64,000 nucleotides of DNA from positions 124,001-188,000 of the forward strand of contig PTEX01000302.1 in the NCBI GenBank assembly GCA_003342815.1, given 5' to 3'. Positions 1 through 13,200 of the stretch are shown piece by piece. Each line of letters begins with the position of its first letter. Positions within the stretch are counted from its first letter, which is position 1. The stretch comes from Eudromia elegans (Eukaryota; Chordata; Aves; Tinamiformes; Tinamidae). The translations under genes and the position numbers were made by a program. The notes beneath the pieces are model-generated. The model made no database searches. It had not been told where the DNA came from and saw only the letters and a list, made by a program, of their open reading frames with translations.

Positions 1-3000
1 GCACTTAAAGTTTTAAGTGGATAAGCACTTAGCTGCATTCTGGAAATGGTGGTTGGTGATAGCAAAGATGGGCAGAGTTCTGAGGAAGAGAAAGNCTGGA
101 AAAGTGTTTTGGGGAAGGCTGCCAGGGAGAAAATAGGTTTAGCTCTGCTACCTGCCCTGATGCTATAGGAAAAAGCCCAATGGAGTAAATATTGGTCAGC
201 AGTTAAATGCACTAGCGATGAAGCCTAGAGGGAAACAAGGAAACAGTTGAGAAATCATGTGTAATTGAATATTCAAGTGAAAATCCAAAGGCTGGAATAT
301 CACAAAAGAATCTTATATCATGTTTCTAAATCCAGCATTAACCCAACCCAAATTTCTGCGTCCCAGCAGTCCAATATAGAAATATGCATGCATATAGTCA
401 ACATTTGCAGGTAAAGCATTGACACAAAAAGTCTGCATTGAATGATATTGTAGGTCTCCATTAGAACTTCAAAGGAGCTATTTAGCATTTTTCATACTGG
501 ATTGGTTATTTACAGTTTGTTATTTAAAAAGAAAAANGCATAGGAAAAGGTTTATCTTTCAATAAATCAAAACTATTGTGAAGTCAAGTCCCAAAGCCTA
601 AGGTAGTTGTTCTGCAGAAGCTGTCTCTTATAAAATATTGTTTATACAATATTGTATTAGCTGGTTGAATGGAAAGTGCTAGTGTGACAAATTGGAAACA
701 GTTATGAATGTAAAAATACAGTGTGGAAAAAAATAGACCTAGGATTTTTGGTTGAGATAGTTGTGAGACTCAAGCTGCGAAACAGGTCATTGTGTAAACC
801 TTCTGACATTTTCTGGCAATTGTCAGACTGTCAGTCTGACATTGTATATAATGCTGTACGCACGCATGCTCCAGTATTACAGCTGCTAAAATTACCCTAT
901 TAATTTCACCTGTGCTTCAAAAGCCCTTAAAATTCAAATATCAATGTTTCAAATGATAGCTTTGGATGCTCTAAGACTAGTGCTTTAAAAAATAAAAAAG
1001 CTTTCAATAATAAACATCTGTGACAGTGAAACACTTCACCAAATTCTGTGTTGTTGCTAAACATTTTTAAGTTTATAGACAGTGGGATCAAGAAGTTGAA
1101 ATGCAGCTAGCTATGTTATTATCATCTTCCCTTTTCTCTACTGAAATCTTTGAAGAACTGCAACAAATTTTGAAATTAATGTTCCAAAGTGTTTCAATTG
1201 AATGATTGGACTTTTTTATGAGTAAGTATATACTTAGGCAGTTCAAAAGACCTAATTTGGGCCTTTTATGTGTATATTTGAAAGTTGTGTGAAGAATACT
1301 CACCATTTCTTCATTGCTTACTCATTTATTGACTCATTTATTTGAAATTAAATTTCAACATTACTCTTATCTGATACCTCAAAGACATTACATCTTCAGT
1401 ATCTCAGCTGATGGAAACAGTTACTATATGATTAGTAATTTGTACTCCCTGCTATAAAGCCAAAAGAAACTTCGGTATTTTCAGCACTCCAGAACACATA
1501 CCAAGTGTATGTTATAGGCATATTATACCCCTACATATTCTATTTTGCTTTATCTCTGTAGAGAGTCAGAGAAGAAATTAAGTGACCTTATTAAGTGACT
1601 TCTCTCATCTTGGACACTCTAAAGCAGCTGTGACTTCTATTTCCATGAATACTGTGGAAGAGATTTAGCACATTTTAATGACAAAGTACTATGTGTAGTG
1701 TTTTTACTTGCTCCCAGATTTTCTGCTCGCTTGGAGTAAATTTAAATTTTCACCTGAGTTTTTTGGGATTTTTTGAGCATCTGTTTCAATAGAATCTATT
1801 ATTTTTAATGGGATTTACCCTCTGGCTCTTCTAATAGGATGCTTGAGGTATTAATGCTGCAAGAATAGGCTTGCGGGTGTGGGGGTGTTTCATTAACTTT
1901 TAAGGCAAAATGATAACATTAGAATATGCTTATATAGTTAAATAAGTAATGTATCTACTTCATAAAAATAGTACAGATTAAATTACTTTTTTTTCCCCCT
2001 CTCAGTTTTTCCACCTTNCCTTTCCTATTTTCCTTTCTGATGTCTGCATCTGTGCTCTGCCAAATAAGGCCAGCAGCTGCCTGCAGTGCTGCTGCTTTAT
2101 CAGCTGCTGATAAAGGTCTACCATTGGCCAGGCATTGCTTCTTTCTGTCCCTTTGTAGAGAGTAGGTGTTTNTCAGGTTGGTGACACAGCCTTTGAGCTA
2201 ACAATCCAGTCTTGTCACAAGCTCTCAACCTGGAAGTACTCAGCAGCTAGTCTGCTCGTGTTGAATTCCTTGTTAAACAAAGTGTCCAAAGTGTCAGAAG
2301 AAATAATATCAACCACATTACATTGCTATAACCAAATGACAATATTTCTCTTTATTTTAGCTCTCTAGAATCGTCTTTGGCTGAGTAGGAAAGAACACAA
2401 ATTGCCTGACCCTGGGGAACGTTGTTTCAACATTTATTATTGGAAGAATGTATGNCTTGCAAAAGATAAAATGTATTTCAAATATCAAATCTCTCCCTCT
2501 GCTGAGCTTAAATGGTGCCTTGATGTATGCCTTGTACACGCTCTGTTGACAGATGTGAAGTTCAAGTAAAAGTATAATTTGACCAGCTAAATTTAACATA
2601 ATAGGATGATGAATACCACAAGGGCAAAGGATTTTTTTAGACATCAAATGCTATGGAGCATCTGATTTCTGCATTCAGATTTAGTCCTAGATAGTCTGAT
2701 TATAGGGGTATAGAGTAATGAACTCACCAAGGGATATCTTCATATTGCAGTAGTGATCTGAAGTGTATTGTGTTTAGAATAATGGCCACTCAGAGATGTA
2801 CTAGGAAGGATTTATTAGAATGTAAGTTTATCTTGGTGTTCTTAGGCTTTTTATCTTCTTGTTCTTTCTTCAAGTATTTGCATCATATTTTTTATCTTGT
2901 AATATAGTCAGAAAATTGTCTAAAGTACTAATATTATTTAAAGTATCAATAGCAGTTTCAAATTCTGCTTTACAGCAAAAGTCAGTTTTCTGCAGAATTC

Positions 3001-6000
3001 TGGGGAGCATTTAATGAGGTTAATAAAACCTTTTGTCTTGTTTTATTCAATAGTGTTTGCAAATGCAGAGCATGCTGTATGCAGCTGGTGTATGCAGCTA
3101 CCTGTATGCAGGTAGTGACCCGGCACCATGGCCTTGTCTCTACTAGTCTTGCTAGAGAACAGTCACACAAATTGCTGCATGAGCTCATGTGCACCATAAT
3201 TTTTTCAGCAGCACTACAAAATAAGAGAACTTTCCATTGCTGTGCAATGGCCACCTGAAGTGGAATAGACCATTTTCAGTGAGATGAAGCTCTTTTCTCA
3301 GTTTTTGTAAAAGTGGAATTTCCAGCAAGAATGGCAGTGAAAAATCTCTGCAACAGGAGCATAACACTGCCCAACAGTAAGTGCAAATTAGGCTGTAATA
3401 TGAGGTATTCAATCATATATGGATTTTTTTTTTTCCACAAAGTCACAGGAGTTTTAGCGCTCAGTTAACAGTGGTTAACAGTGTATGCTTCTCTCTGGTG
3501 TTTCACAGGCACTCATCCTTCATTCTCAATTTTTGATAAACATGCCCTTGCAAATGGTTTATGGAAAAGCAAAGTTCAGAAGATATTTTAATTATACTTT
3601 ATGNAAAAGCTCAAGGAAAGAACATGGAGACATACATGTCCAAAACTGAATTTCAGGGCGGTCCAGGCACTTGTTTGGAATGTAAATAATACAGGTTCAA
3701 CACTTCAGCATGTTTAACCAGAGCAAGAACCTGACTTGGATTCCTCCATTACAACTGAGTGAGCAAATTACTGGCATGTTGGCTCTTCTGAATACTTTTG
3801 AAGGTCTATTCTTACCTTCATTTTTAAAGGTTTCATCCCAATAAATATATTTAAAAACAAAACAAACAAAAAAAGTGCAAGTATTTGCTGAGATTCTGTT
3901 TATATATTTTGTTGTAGGCGTGGTTTTTTTTTTTTTTTCTTATCTGTCTTTTAGAGGTGAGCAGATACTGGCTTAACATCATATTCTTGATATTTTTCTC
4001 TAGTTAGAATGAAATCATTGCCATATATAAAATAGGTTCAGTTACCATCAGGCTTCCTGGCTACCCTGTGGCCCTATAAAAACCTGTTTATGCAGATCAA
4101 GTATTGCCTGACCNCCTGTTAGTCAGGGAAAGCAAAGAAGATTATTGTCAAAATCAAAAGGCTTCACAAAATCAGTTATTCCCCCTTGNGCATTTTCTTA
4201 GAAAGCGGAGAAAAAGAAGAAATTGACAGTTTCAATANATGCAGGATAAAATGCTTATATTTTACCTTCCTAGATATAATGCCTTTATTTTATATATATA
4301 TATATGATATTTAAACACCTGTGGTAGACCTGGTTGTACTGAGCAAGAAAGGCAGGAGCTGAGCCCCTATCACCTGTACCCCTTGTTAGCCTAATGAGGA
4401 AAGGCCGTGATGGAAAACAGGTGGCAGTTGGCTTCTAGAAGGTGCCATTTCAGAGCCAGCTTGCAAATAAAGGTTTTGTGAGCCTGTGTGGCTTGAGGAG
4501 TGTTTGCTGTGTGGGAGGATGCACAGAGGAGCTGCAGGCTGGCTGTGAGTGAGGGGCTGTGCTGGGGTGGGCTTGGGCAACTTGTGCATCAACGCTGGTT
4601 CCTAATGAAATGAAAGTCATTACCCCCAGGCACTTAAGAGTATGTGGAGTGTTGTCTGGATTTTTATTCTGTAGAAAGCACCTATATGCTAAAGAAAAAT
4701 CAGCTTGTTCTGCTATAAACATGTTTTGCATAGAGGCCCTGCTGATCAGGGTGCAAAGAGGGCTGTGTAGAGCACACATGAGCAAGTATTTGCAATTTGA
4801 GCATTTTGGTATGTGTGAGCAGAGGAATAGGAAATGCTTTTCTTTTTGTTGTTCCTGTTGTTTTTCACAAAGTCTTTGCATATTAAATGTTTCTCCTCTT
4901 GTAAGGAAAGGCGCACTGTGGTATCAGCCTCAACTGCATGGGGTTTGTATACATAGGGAGTTAATGAGTGATTCTCGGTTTGTCAGTGACTTACTGCATG
5001 GAGCCCTCCTGGGCATGTCTCTCCTTCTCCGTGCCTTCCTCCTCCTCCTTATAGAGGAGGAGGAAAGCCTTGCATACGGGGTGCTACAGTCTGTCACAAG
5101 CTTTCTGCCCTTTCAGGAGAGTTCATGCCTTTGTCTAGATGTGGGTTAACATCATTTAGCTTTTGAGCGTGAGCACTGAGGACAGTGAGCTTTTCTATAG
5201 AATATAATTTTAAAAATACCTGTGTCTTAAAGCACTATGCAGTACCAGCTGGTGCCTTGAGATGATACTGGATTATAGGTAACAATTAATCTGCAGTGCA
5301 ACTCATGAACATTAAAAGGTGAGTCCTGTACCATGAAGAGGAGGAGAGCATGTATTCTTGACAACAAACACTTTATTTAAGTATTAATGACACNACTCAA
5401 AAATATAAATCAAGCTGAGGCATGGAGAAGAAAAAACTGTAAAATAGGACTATCCCTGAAGTAAGAACAGACATTCAGCTGTTACAAATTGGTAGTGATC
5501 CACTGGCTTCAACGCAGCTCACGCCAGCTGAAAAACTGACCCTGAATATTATCAAAGTTGTCTTGGAGGGGGCAGGAAAAGAAATCCTTTACAATTTCCT
5601 CTTTAAGAACTCAGGATTTCCTTTTTTGTAACTGCAAACTTCTGAACAACTCAGAATGAAATGTGGAGCACAGAGACAGGCAATACCACATTGGCTGTAT
5701 TTGATTAGGGTAATCCTTTCTTTCCTTCTATGTGGTTACTACAGCCAGGCAATTATTTATCATGCTATCAATTGCTTGAAGCACTGTAGACTACAGGTTA
5801 AATATTTTTATGTCAATGTGAGTTCCTGCTCCAAGTTCTCATTGAAATCTAATGACTTTCATCTTCAAAAGAAATTTTAATGAGCTCAAAGTATCTACTC
5901 TTCTGTTTAATTGTTGTACTTCATACACTTCACATTCTGCAGATCAAAACCACTTTTTTTTTTCTCCTGAAAATACTGTTGACAAGCTCTTTCCAAAGCC

Positions 6001-7060
6001 CTCTTTTTCTGTCCACTTTTTATTGCAGTCAAATCCATGTAAGATAGAAATCCAGAAATACAGAACACATGCACTCTTAAGACCTGTTACAAATATTGGT
6101 GTTACCACTGAAGAAGTTAACAAGGGCCAACCACTGTTACTTTGGTTAGCCTGAAAACAGATACGTTTCAGATGCCAGTGACTGAAGCAGTCAAACCCCC
6201 CACTAAGGTAGTGGTGGCATATTGTGATACACATGCTTGGTGCTGACTTCTTATAGCCTATTTGNGAGGGGGAAATAAAAAAAGTATTCCTTGTTGTGCA
6301 GCTACATGTATGCTGTTATCCTGTCTTCACTTTCTCACTTCCACATGCCTACCATGTTCATGTCTTAGACGTAATTCATTCAGTCCAGCTGGCATCTTCA
6401 CATACTATTCTATTANGCTTTGGTATGGGCACCTTTCTTTCACTTATGTCCTCCATAGAAATACTGATTGCTTTGGTCTGGGTGAACTCTCTATAGATGA
6501 ACAACTTTGTAAGTGGAATGGTATCATGATTTTTCTAAGCTGTAACTTAGCACGTGACCCATGACTGGCTGCCAGCAGTTCTAAAGGTTGGAGTTTTCTG
6601 AAATATCTAGATTTAACAGATAGATTTCCAGTATTCTTAACAAGCTGTACTTGATTTTTTTCTGTTAAGCTCATACTTACCTTGGAGTTATTTCTGCCTT
6701 TTTTTCCTACAAGATGATGCTTTCCTTGCATCAAAATTTGCAAGGTTGAGCTCAAGCATGTGAGAATGGTAAGTCAGTGACATTGCACAATATATCAGAT
6801 GGTTGTGGAGTGGTTCTTTAAACAGCTTTACAGATCTTGTTCAAGTCCTTTCTTTGATTTTTTTTTTTTTTCTTTCCTTTTTTCCTGTCACTCATAGCAG
6901 CTTGTTCAGTAGATCATAATCCAAGGAGTCATATGACACTCCTATGTTAGCACTAACTGGCAGGCAATTAAAATGTTGATTTGCATTAATAAAGGTAACC
7001 CAGATATTTTAGTTGTTGAGTGCCATATGTGATATGTCATCTTATTGTGGTTGACTGTCT
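1..7060. other. AT-rich non-coding DNA, no gene seen
   Basis: No reading frame here has domain-like sequence, and splice-like signals do not come with open coding frames. The stretch carries a small tandem motif near 3.08-3.11 kb, a short TA run near 4.29-4.31 kb, and T-runs near 3.43, 3.92 and 6.86 kb. The longest open frame (4,559-5,149, + strand, 196 codons) is discussed under findings and I do not call it a gene. I see no CR1 tail and no LTR. Best read as intergenic or intronic sequence. Confidence 0.7.
3076..3115. repeat. Three-copy TGTATGCAG minisatellite with small palindrome
   Basis: The 9-mer TGTATGCAG occurs at 3,076-3,084, 3,089-3,097 and 3,103-3,111, spaced 13 to 14 bases apart. 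The last copy lies within a short palindrome with arms CTACCTG (3,098-3,104) and CAGGTAG (3,109-3,115). Probably a local replication-slippage product; no function is implied. Confidence 0.7.
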
Positions 7061-7093
7061 CTCCCTCTCAGATCTCACCATGAAGAAGCAATG

Positions 7094-7170
7094 AGTCTGC
7101 ACTGTTGCCTAGACCAAGCTTTGCCCTGGAAGAAGCACGAACAGTCTGCTAGTCTCTTAGACCAAGCTTT
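7094..7170. repeat. Diverged tandem duplication, about 48 bp period
   Basis: AGTCTGC followed by AGACCAAGCTTT occurs twice. The 12-mer AGACCAAGCTTT sits at 7,111-7,122 and again at 7,159-7,170, and the leading AGTCTGC at 7,094 and 7,143. The sequence between the shared blocks has diverged. This indicates an old local duplication. The surrounding 150 bases are less AT-rich than their neighbours, but I see no long open frame. Confidence 0.6.
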
Positions 7171-7210
7171 ACTTTGGCACCTGGAGAGGGAACAAACCCA
7201 GGGACTACAT

Positions 7211-10200
7211 ACAGGTACAAGCTATTAACATACATTAGGAAAAAATGCAGCATTTATTTTGCCACATGTTTTTTGTTACTGTATAACATTTTCGTGAGAG
7301 AATGCAAAGGACACAATCTGGTATTTGTTTTATGATGTGAAACTAGGGATAGTGGACAAAAGAATTTAAAATGTCTTTTTAAATGCAGTGTTTTTAAAAA
7401 GGTTGTACAATGTATCTACTGTGGAAGATTAGATTGGATGTATGTTGTATTCAAGTACAGTTGCAGATCCCTGAAATTCCTCAAAATTTGCGTGCTGTTC
7501 AAGATAGAGATTAAATCTATTTTCAGGATTCCTGAAGAACAGCAATGAGACACAGTCTTACTGTAGATCTATTGTTGCTAGAAAATAAATAACAAAACAT
7601 TTGCATTCATCTTCTTACTGATGGTCCAGCTTTAAAGCTCAGTTACTAGTTATTGAAAAATTTTAGAAATTGCCCTTTTTTAACTACTAATTTACCATCA
7701 GCCATCCAAAGACAGATTGGTAGGATATAAATGAAATGTTGTAATTATACAAGGGAGTGGGTCACTGACCTTTGAATTGCAATATCTTGTCTCTTTTGTC
7801 CTTTCCTTATCCTACCCAGTCTATAGGATGAAATTGCATCTTTTTCTTTGGTTGTCTCAAGAATGAGGTAGTATTGGAAACTAGTGAGGCATAACACGAT
7901 GTAGGTGTTCATAGCTTGAAATAATTTACCCATTTTCATTTTGTTTGATTTTATTAACACCTGGGTCTTGAGGGAGCTCAGGGAGGAGGAGAGGAAAGGA
8001 GACAATACTTCAGCTATAATCTAATGGTCAGTACTTACGCTTTCTCCCCAACCCTGCTGTTGTGAAGTGTTAAGATACTTCACAGGCAAACTGTGTAAAA
8101 TACCAAGTGTGTATATATAAAGGAAGAGGTTCAGATGGTTGAAAGCTGTATGTCATAATGCATATACATATGTGGTGGTGGTGAGTGAGTCATTAAAAAT
8201 ACAGTTTGTTTGGTTTTTTTTTTTTTTAAAATGTAGTGACTCGTTATCAGTTGTGATTGACACACATCAGTAGAAGTACTCCCAAATATACCATCCTGGT
8301 CTATACCAATATACCAGGAATTGTTTGCTTAATAGAAATTAGTCAAATGAAAAGTGGTCAGCGGCAGCATGCACAGGAGAATTCTGATGATATCTTTCGT
8401 CTTTGTCTTGATCTCAAGTCTATCATCTGTCACATGTTGCTGCTGTGTAAATGTGTGACAGTGAAACGAAGTCAGGGTGGAGGCTCAGGGCCTGCTATTC
8501 ACCCAAGAGCTAGAACCACGTGGTGTGCAGGTGGGCAAGAACCCCTGACTACACAAGAAGAAGGTGAGCACGTTCATAGATTCAAGGATTTGCATCCACT
8601 TTTCTGTGTGCACATAATATTACTTTTTGTATATTGATAAGCATGTCTATTTACTGCATCCTAATTCCATCACCTATACAGACAATGAAGCTGTCTTTTT
8701 CTTTCTTTCTGTAAGTGAAATCCTTAACACCACTGGTTTCATCTGTGGATACTGGTGTAAAAGGACATTTTGTACGTACTGGTATATTTGACAGAAGGGC
8801 ATGTTAAGCTCCTGTACAATTGCACCTTAGTCCAGCACCTTGCATAAAAGGGCAGTCTGCCTCTGGTGAGGAACTGGTTACAGCAAGATGTTATGCTTGT
8901 GGCATTTGTCTCCTCCTTTCCCTACTGCCTATTTCTTTGGAGCAAGTCAGGATTTGTAGTGGTCTCTGAGGCTCCCAAGGAGCACTTGGAATTGAACAAC
9001 CTCAAAGCTGCCAGGTACTGTAAGGTGGCACGAAGCAAACTGAATTTACAAACAGCAAGTCAGGAATGGTACCTCTCCAATCCTAGACATGTTTCAATGA
9101 GTGAGGGGACATGCTGAACAACAGCTCCTCCCCTAGGGATAAGGTGAAATAACCCTGAGCTCATCCTCTGGCCAGTGCTTGTATTTACTATTACATCAGA
9201 CTCCTTGGGATATTAAGAATAGTGTAAAGCACTACATAACCAGTACCATAAACCTGTTTTCTTTAGTAGCCTGTGAATCTAATGAGCTCCAGTTGGCTTA
9301 TGTTTTTGGGGTGTACTGGCAATGAAGTTTCCAGGAAACAAAGCTGTTTACTTTTATATGATGACTTTTTTATTATTATTATTACTTTAAAAATCCTGAT
9401 GAGAGAAACACAGAAATAACAAGCTTTGGATTTGATAAGATGTTGCAAGAAAGAAACAAGTGTGAGATGCCCAGTTTGTAGGAATGCTGATGGCCCCTTT
9501 TACGATTTTTCAGGAACTGATAGGCAACATATTTCAAGAAGTTTAATTGGATACTGTTTCTAAACTGACTGTACCTAAACTGGATTGCTGCCAAGATTGC
9601 TGTTATTATGCTAAACTGAACAATGAGAACCCAGTTGTACTGATAATTATGATTATAATGTACATGATGCGCAGATAGTTTTCTTGTATAAATTTCTGGT
9701 ATGCCATGCCACATAAGGCACGATGATGTCAATAATCAAAGTTGTCACTTATCCCACTGCAGTACTGTAGAAATTTAGTTTCATTTGATTTCTGTTTGCA
9801 ATAACTATTTATAAAACATTCTGCCGATAAGAGTTCATTTTTAACTGACTTTCCAAGTTCTAGATAATTCAACCTCTCACATATTTGAAAGTTCAATACT
9901 GCAAAAGTCTCACTTCAAGCAATAATGCCCTGGGAGTCACTTGCTGGGAACATGTAGAAAGTTCCCGTACCCAGTCAGGAAGCACCCATCTCCGTCCCCA
10001 GCCTGCCTGACTGCACACGCTGACTTCATGAGAGTGAAGTGCTTTGCATCTCGTGCTCCCTGCACACTTGGTCCATGACACTACCCTCTAAACAAGCTTT
10101 AGAAGGTGTTACAAGTTCTCTTTACTTCACCCTTGCTACCGTGAGCTACATTTTTCAGTCTAGATTTTCAGTGTGTGTCAACCATTTTAATAGGTTTACC

Positions 10201-13200
10201 CATAGTTGCGTTGGTCTGCTTCCTTAACCACTTAATAAACCATCCCACTCAACTTTGTCTTTGAGTAAGTTGAGCAGTCTAGCCCACTCTATTCATCTAG
10301 TCCCTCTCTACCCAGCGGTCAGCAGAGAGAAAAAAATATCCTCTCCAGAGGATATTTCAGATGTTTTATTTTTCATTCCCTGGGAAAAAAAACTAATTCA
10401 GCCAGGACATGAGGAAGTACCTCATCAATAATACTTTTATATTCTAATTAATAATGGAGATTGTAGAAAGTAGATATGTAGAGTTTTAGCTAGTTTGCTT
10501 GATTTCCAAAATAGTAATGTGGTCTGGAATGATAGTTTATGAGGAGCAAAGCTGGTGGACAAGTTCATATTTCATATTTAATGAATATGTAAGAAAAATA
10601 TCTATGTCTTCCTCAAAAATGGTAAGANAACAAGGTACTTGTCGCTCTGTGTTTACCAAGTTGGCTGATTATAAAATTGTAAGATCCTTGAAATTTGCAT
10701 GCAGGAAAAGAGTTTTCATGGTCCCTTCCTAGGAACCTCTTGTAGGCAAACCTAAGTATAAAAAAAATGTCCCTGTAGGCTAGGGACAGTCTGCTCTGTT
10801 GTAACACNCATACAGTTAAAGTGATGTCTTCAGATCTTCAACTGTAACTTCTAAAGATCATAAAGAACTGCCCTGACTATAAAGGTCAACTAGAACTGTC
10901 TGTAATGAAACAAAATGTTCCAAGAGGGACTAAAAAGATGAAGTCTGTTAACTGGTAAACTCAAATGAACACAGCAGACTCTTTGGGCTTAAATTAATGC
11001 ATTGAAGTGAATAAAGCATAAATGCAGATTGATAAATATTTTCTAGTGTTAATAAGTTTTAGCTTGTTTTTTTTCCTCATCTGCATTTGAGTTGGCTCTT
11101 TTGTTTATATGCAATAGTACGATGACTGATCTTCAAACTGCTATTGCAAATGCCCAGAGTCCTTAGAACTGAGAAGAAAGATGCTGATGGATACTTGTGG
11201 TTTTATTTTAGGGACTGCTCACCAGTGAAAAATCTTAAACATCTTGTTTGTCACTATATGTCAATAAAGGAAGAAACCCCCTTCTGCTAGAACAACACAT
11301 AGCTAGTATTTTAGTTATTTTGTTCTCACTGTGTTAACTTCCTGTAATGGCAGGAAAACCTGAAATGGACCTCTGAAGCCACAAATCTAAAAGCTGGTAT
11401 TCAAAGAAGCCTTAGTTCACTCCCAGAATACAGATTTTTTTTTTCCACTGATAGGTACCATAAACATTTTCATATAACACATTTTATATACCTGACTTTC
11501 TGGTGCTCAACCAACATGTATCCTCTATATGCAAAATAATCTCCTCTTTTTATTGTCCTTAAGTAGCCTTTTTTATAAAACATTTTTTGTCTCTAAAGCC
11601 TCTGTGTAAAAAGAAAAGAACAAAATGAGCTCTTTTCAAGTGTATTCATTCTACCACTGCTTGCTTTCAAAAAGTAACAAAACTCATTGCAGAGGATGAG
11701 GCAAAATTCAACTTCCGTGGTGTAAATAACATAAATTAAAATTATCTTTTTTAAAAAATGTACAACCTTTGAAGAATTTCAGAAACTATTTATATATATC
11801 TCGGTCACACTGACATAGAATGACAGGCATAGATAGTATCAAAACATTCTTAGAAAATCATAAATGGTTTTTGGACATGTAGGTATTGTCCATTAGGACA
11901 TGGATGGTATTTCACATTGTGAAATAATCCTGTCACATTTAGGCTTATCGTAAAAATCCACTTCTTTCCTGATTGTATACAAAAATCTACCCAATTCCAA
12001 ATTAATACATTTCTTCTGAAGGAGATTTATCTTAAGGTTATGTTTTCAATTCATGCAAAGTCAAGCTACTCAAAAGGTTTACTCCAATATGATGTTTGGT
12101 GTTCTTGCAATTGGAGCAAATCCTGAAGAGAGACACCAAACACACTTTCACAGAACCTGTTTGTTCTGAGGGCAGTGCTGACAGCTGCTATGCAAAGATT
12201 ATTATACATTTATGCAGCTTTATTTCCTTGTAGGGACTGCAGAGATATAGAAACTCCCTCACTTTATTTTCCCCTTTTATTTAGTAGATTTGGAAACCTG
12301 CGCTCACAAAATGAGTGAGATGGCAAGGATCACTATAAATGGAGTAGATGCAGGAATGTTTGAGGCAGCAGTACAGCAAGGTGCTTAACCCAGTTGTAAG
12401 AGCTTGTGTGGCTCCTAAGAGTTGCAGATTTTTGACATATCCTGATTCAGAAAGGTTTTTGAAGGTTTGAGTATATAAAAGATGGGGAAAAAATGCTATG
12501 GAAAAAGATGATTTGAGCTTAAAAGAACAGCTGCATATTTTCTAGCTGCTGGTGAGATTGCCCTTTACACGAAGAAAGTTGTCAGATTTCTTAAAGAGAA
12601 AGTTCACTGAAACAGTCTCAACAAAATTATCTGTACATATTAATCTGTAAAAACAATAGAAATAATCTAGTTTACCAATCAAGTTTCTGCTGGGCTGCTA
12701 AATAAGGAGAAACAAATAATTTCCTAGTATCAGATGTTCTCCTCCTTGCAATATTATTTTATTGTGTTCAGTAGAAGCCTCTTAGTGCGGTACAATAAAG
12801 GGAACAAAGATGAGATTATAGCCAACTTTGGAAGTCTATTTGCAGAGAAGAGATTTCTGGCAGATGAAATGTCATAAATTGTGACACTTTGTACAATGAC
12901 AAACCTTCCTTCTCATGGAAATGTCTCTTCCTAGGCATAACGGCAGTATTTCAATTTTAGCATGTTATAAATAAACAAGGATATTTACTCTGAGAGGCAC
13001 AGAGCACCTGAGTTAGGAAGTTTATTCGTTTAGGTAGCACCTACACAGGTTGGCTGATCACAGAGAATCTCCCTCAGTTGTACAGAAAGCCTTGAGCCCA
13101 AGTACCAAATTTGGCTTCTCAATANTGCACACCAAATTTCCTCCTAGAGAAGGAGACTCTTAGAGACATGCAGTAAGAAAGAGCAAAGCTCTGTTACAGA

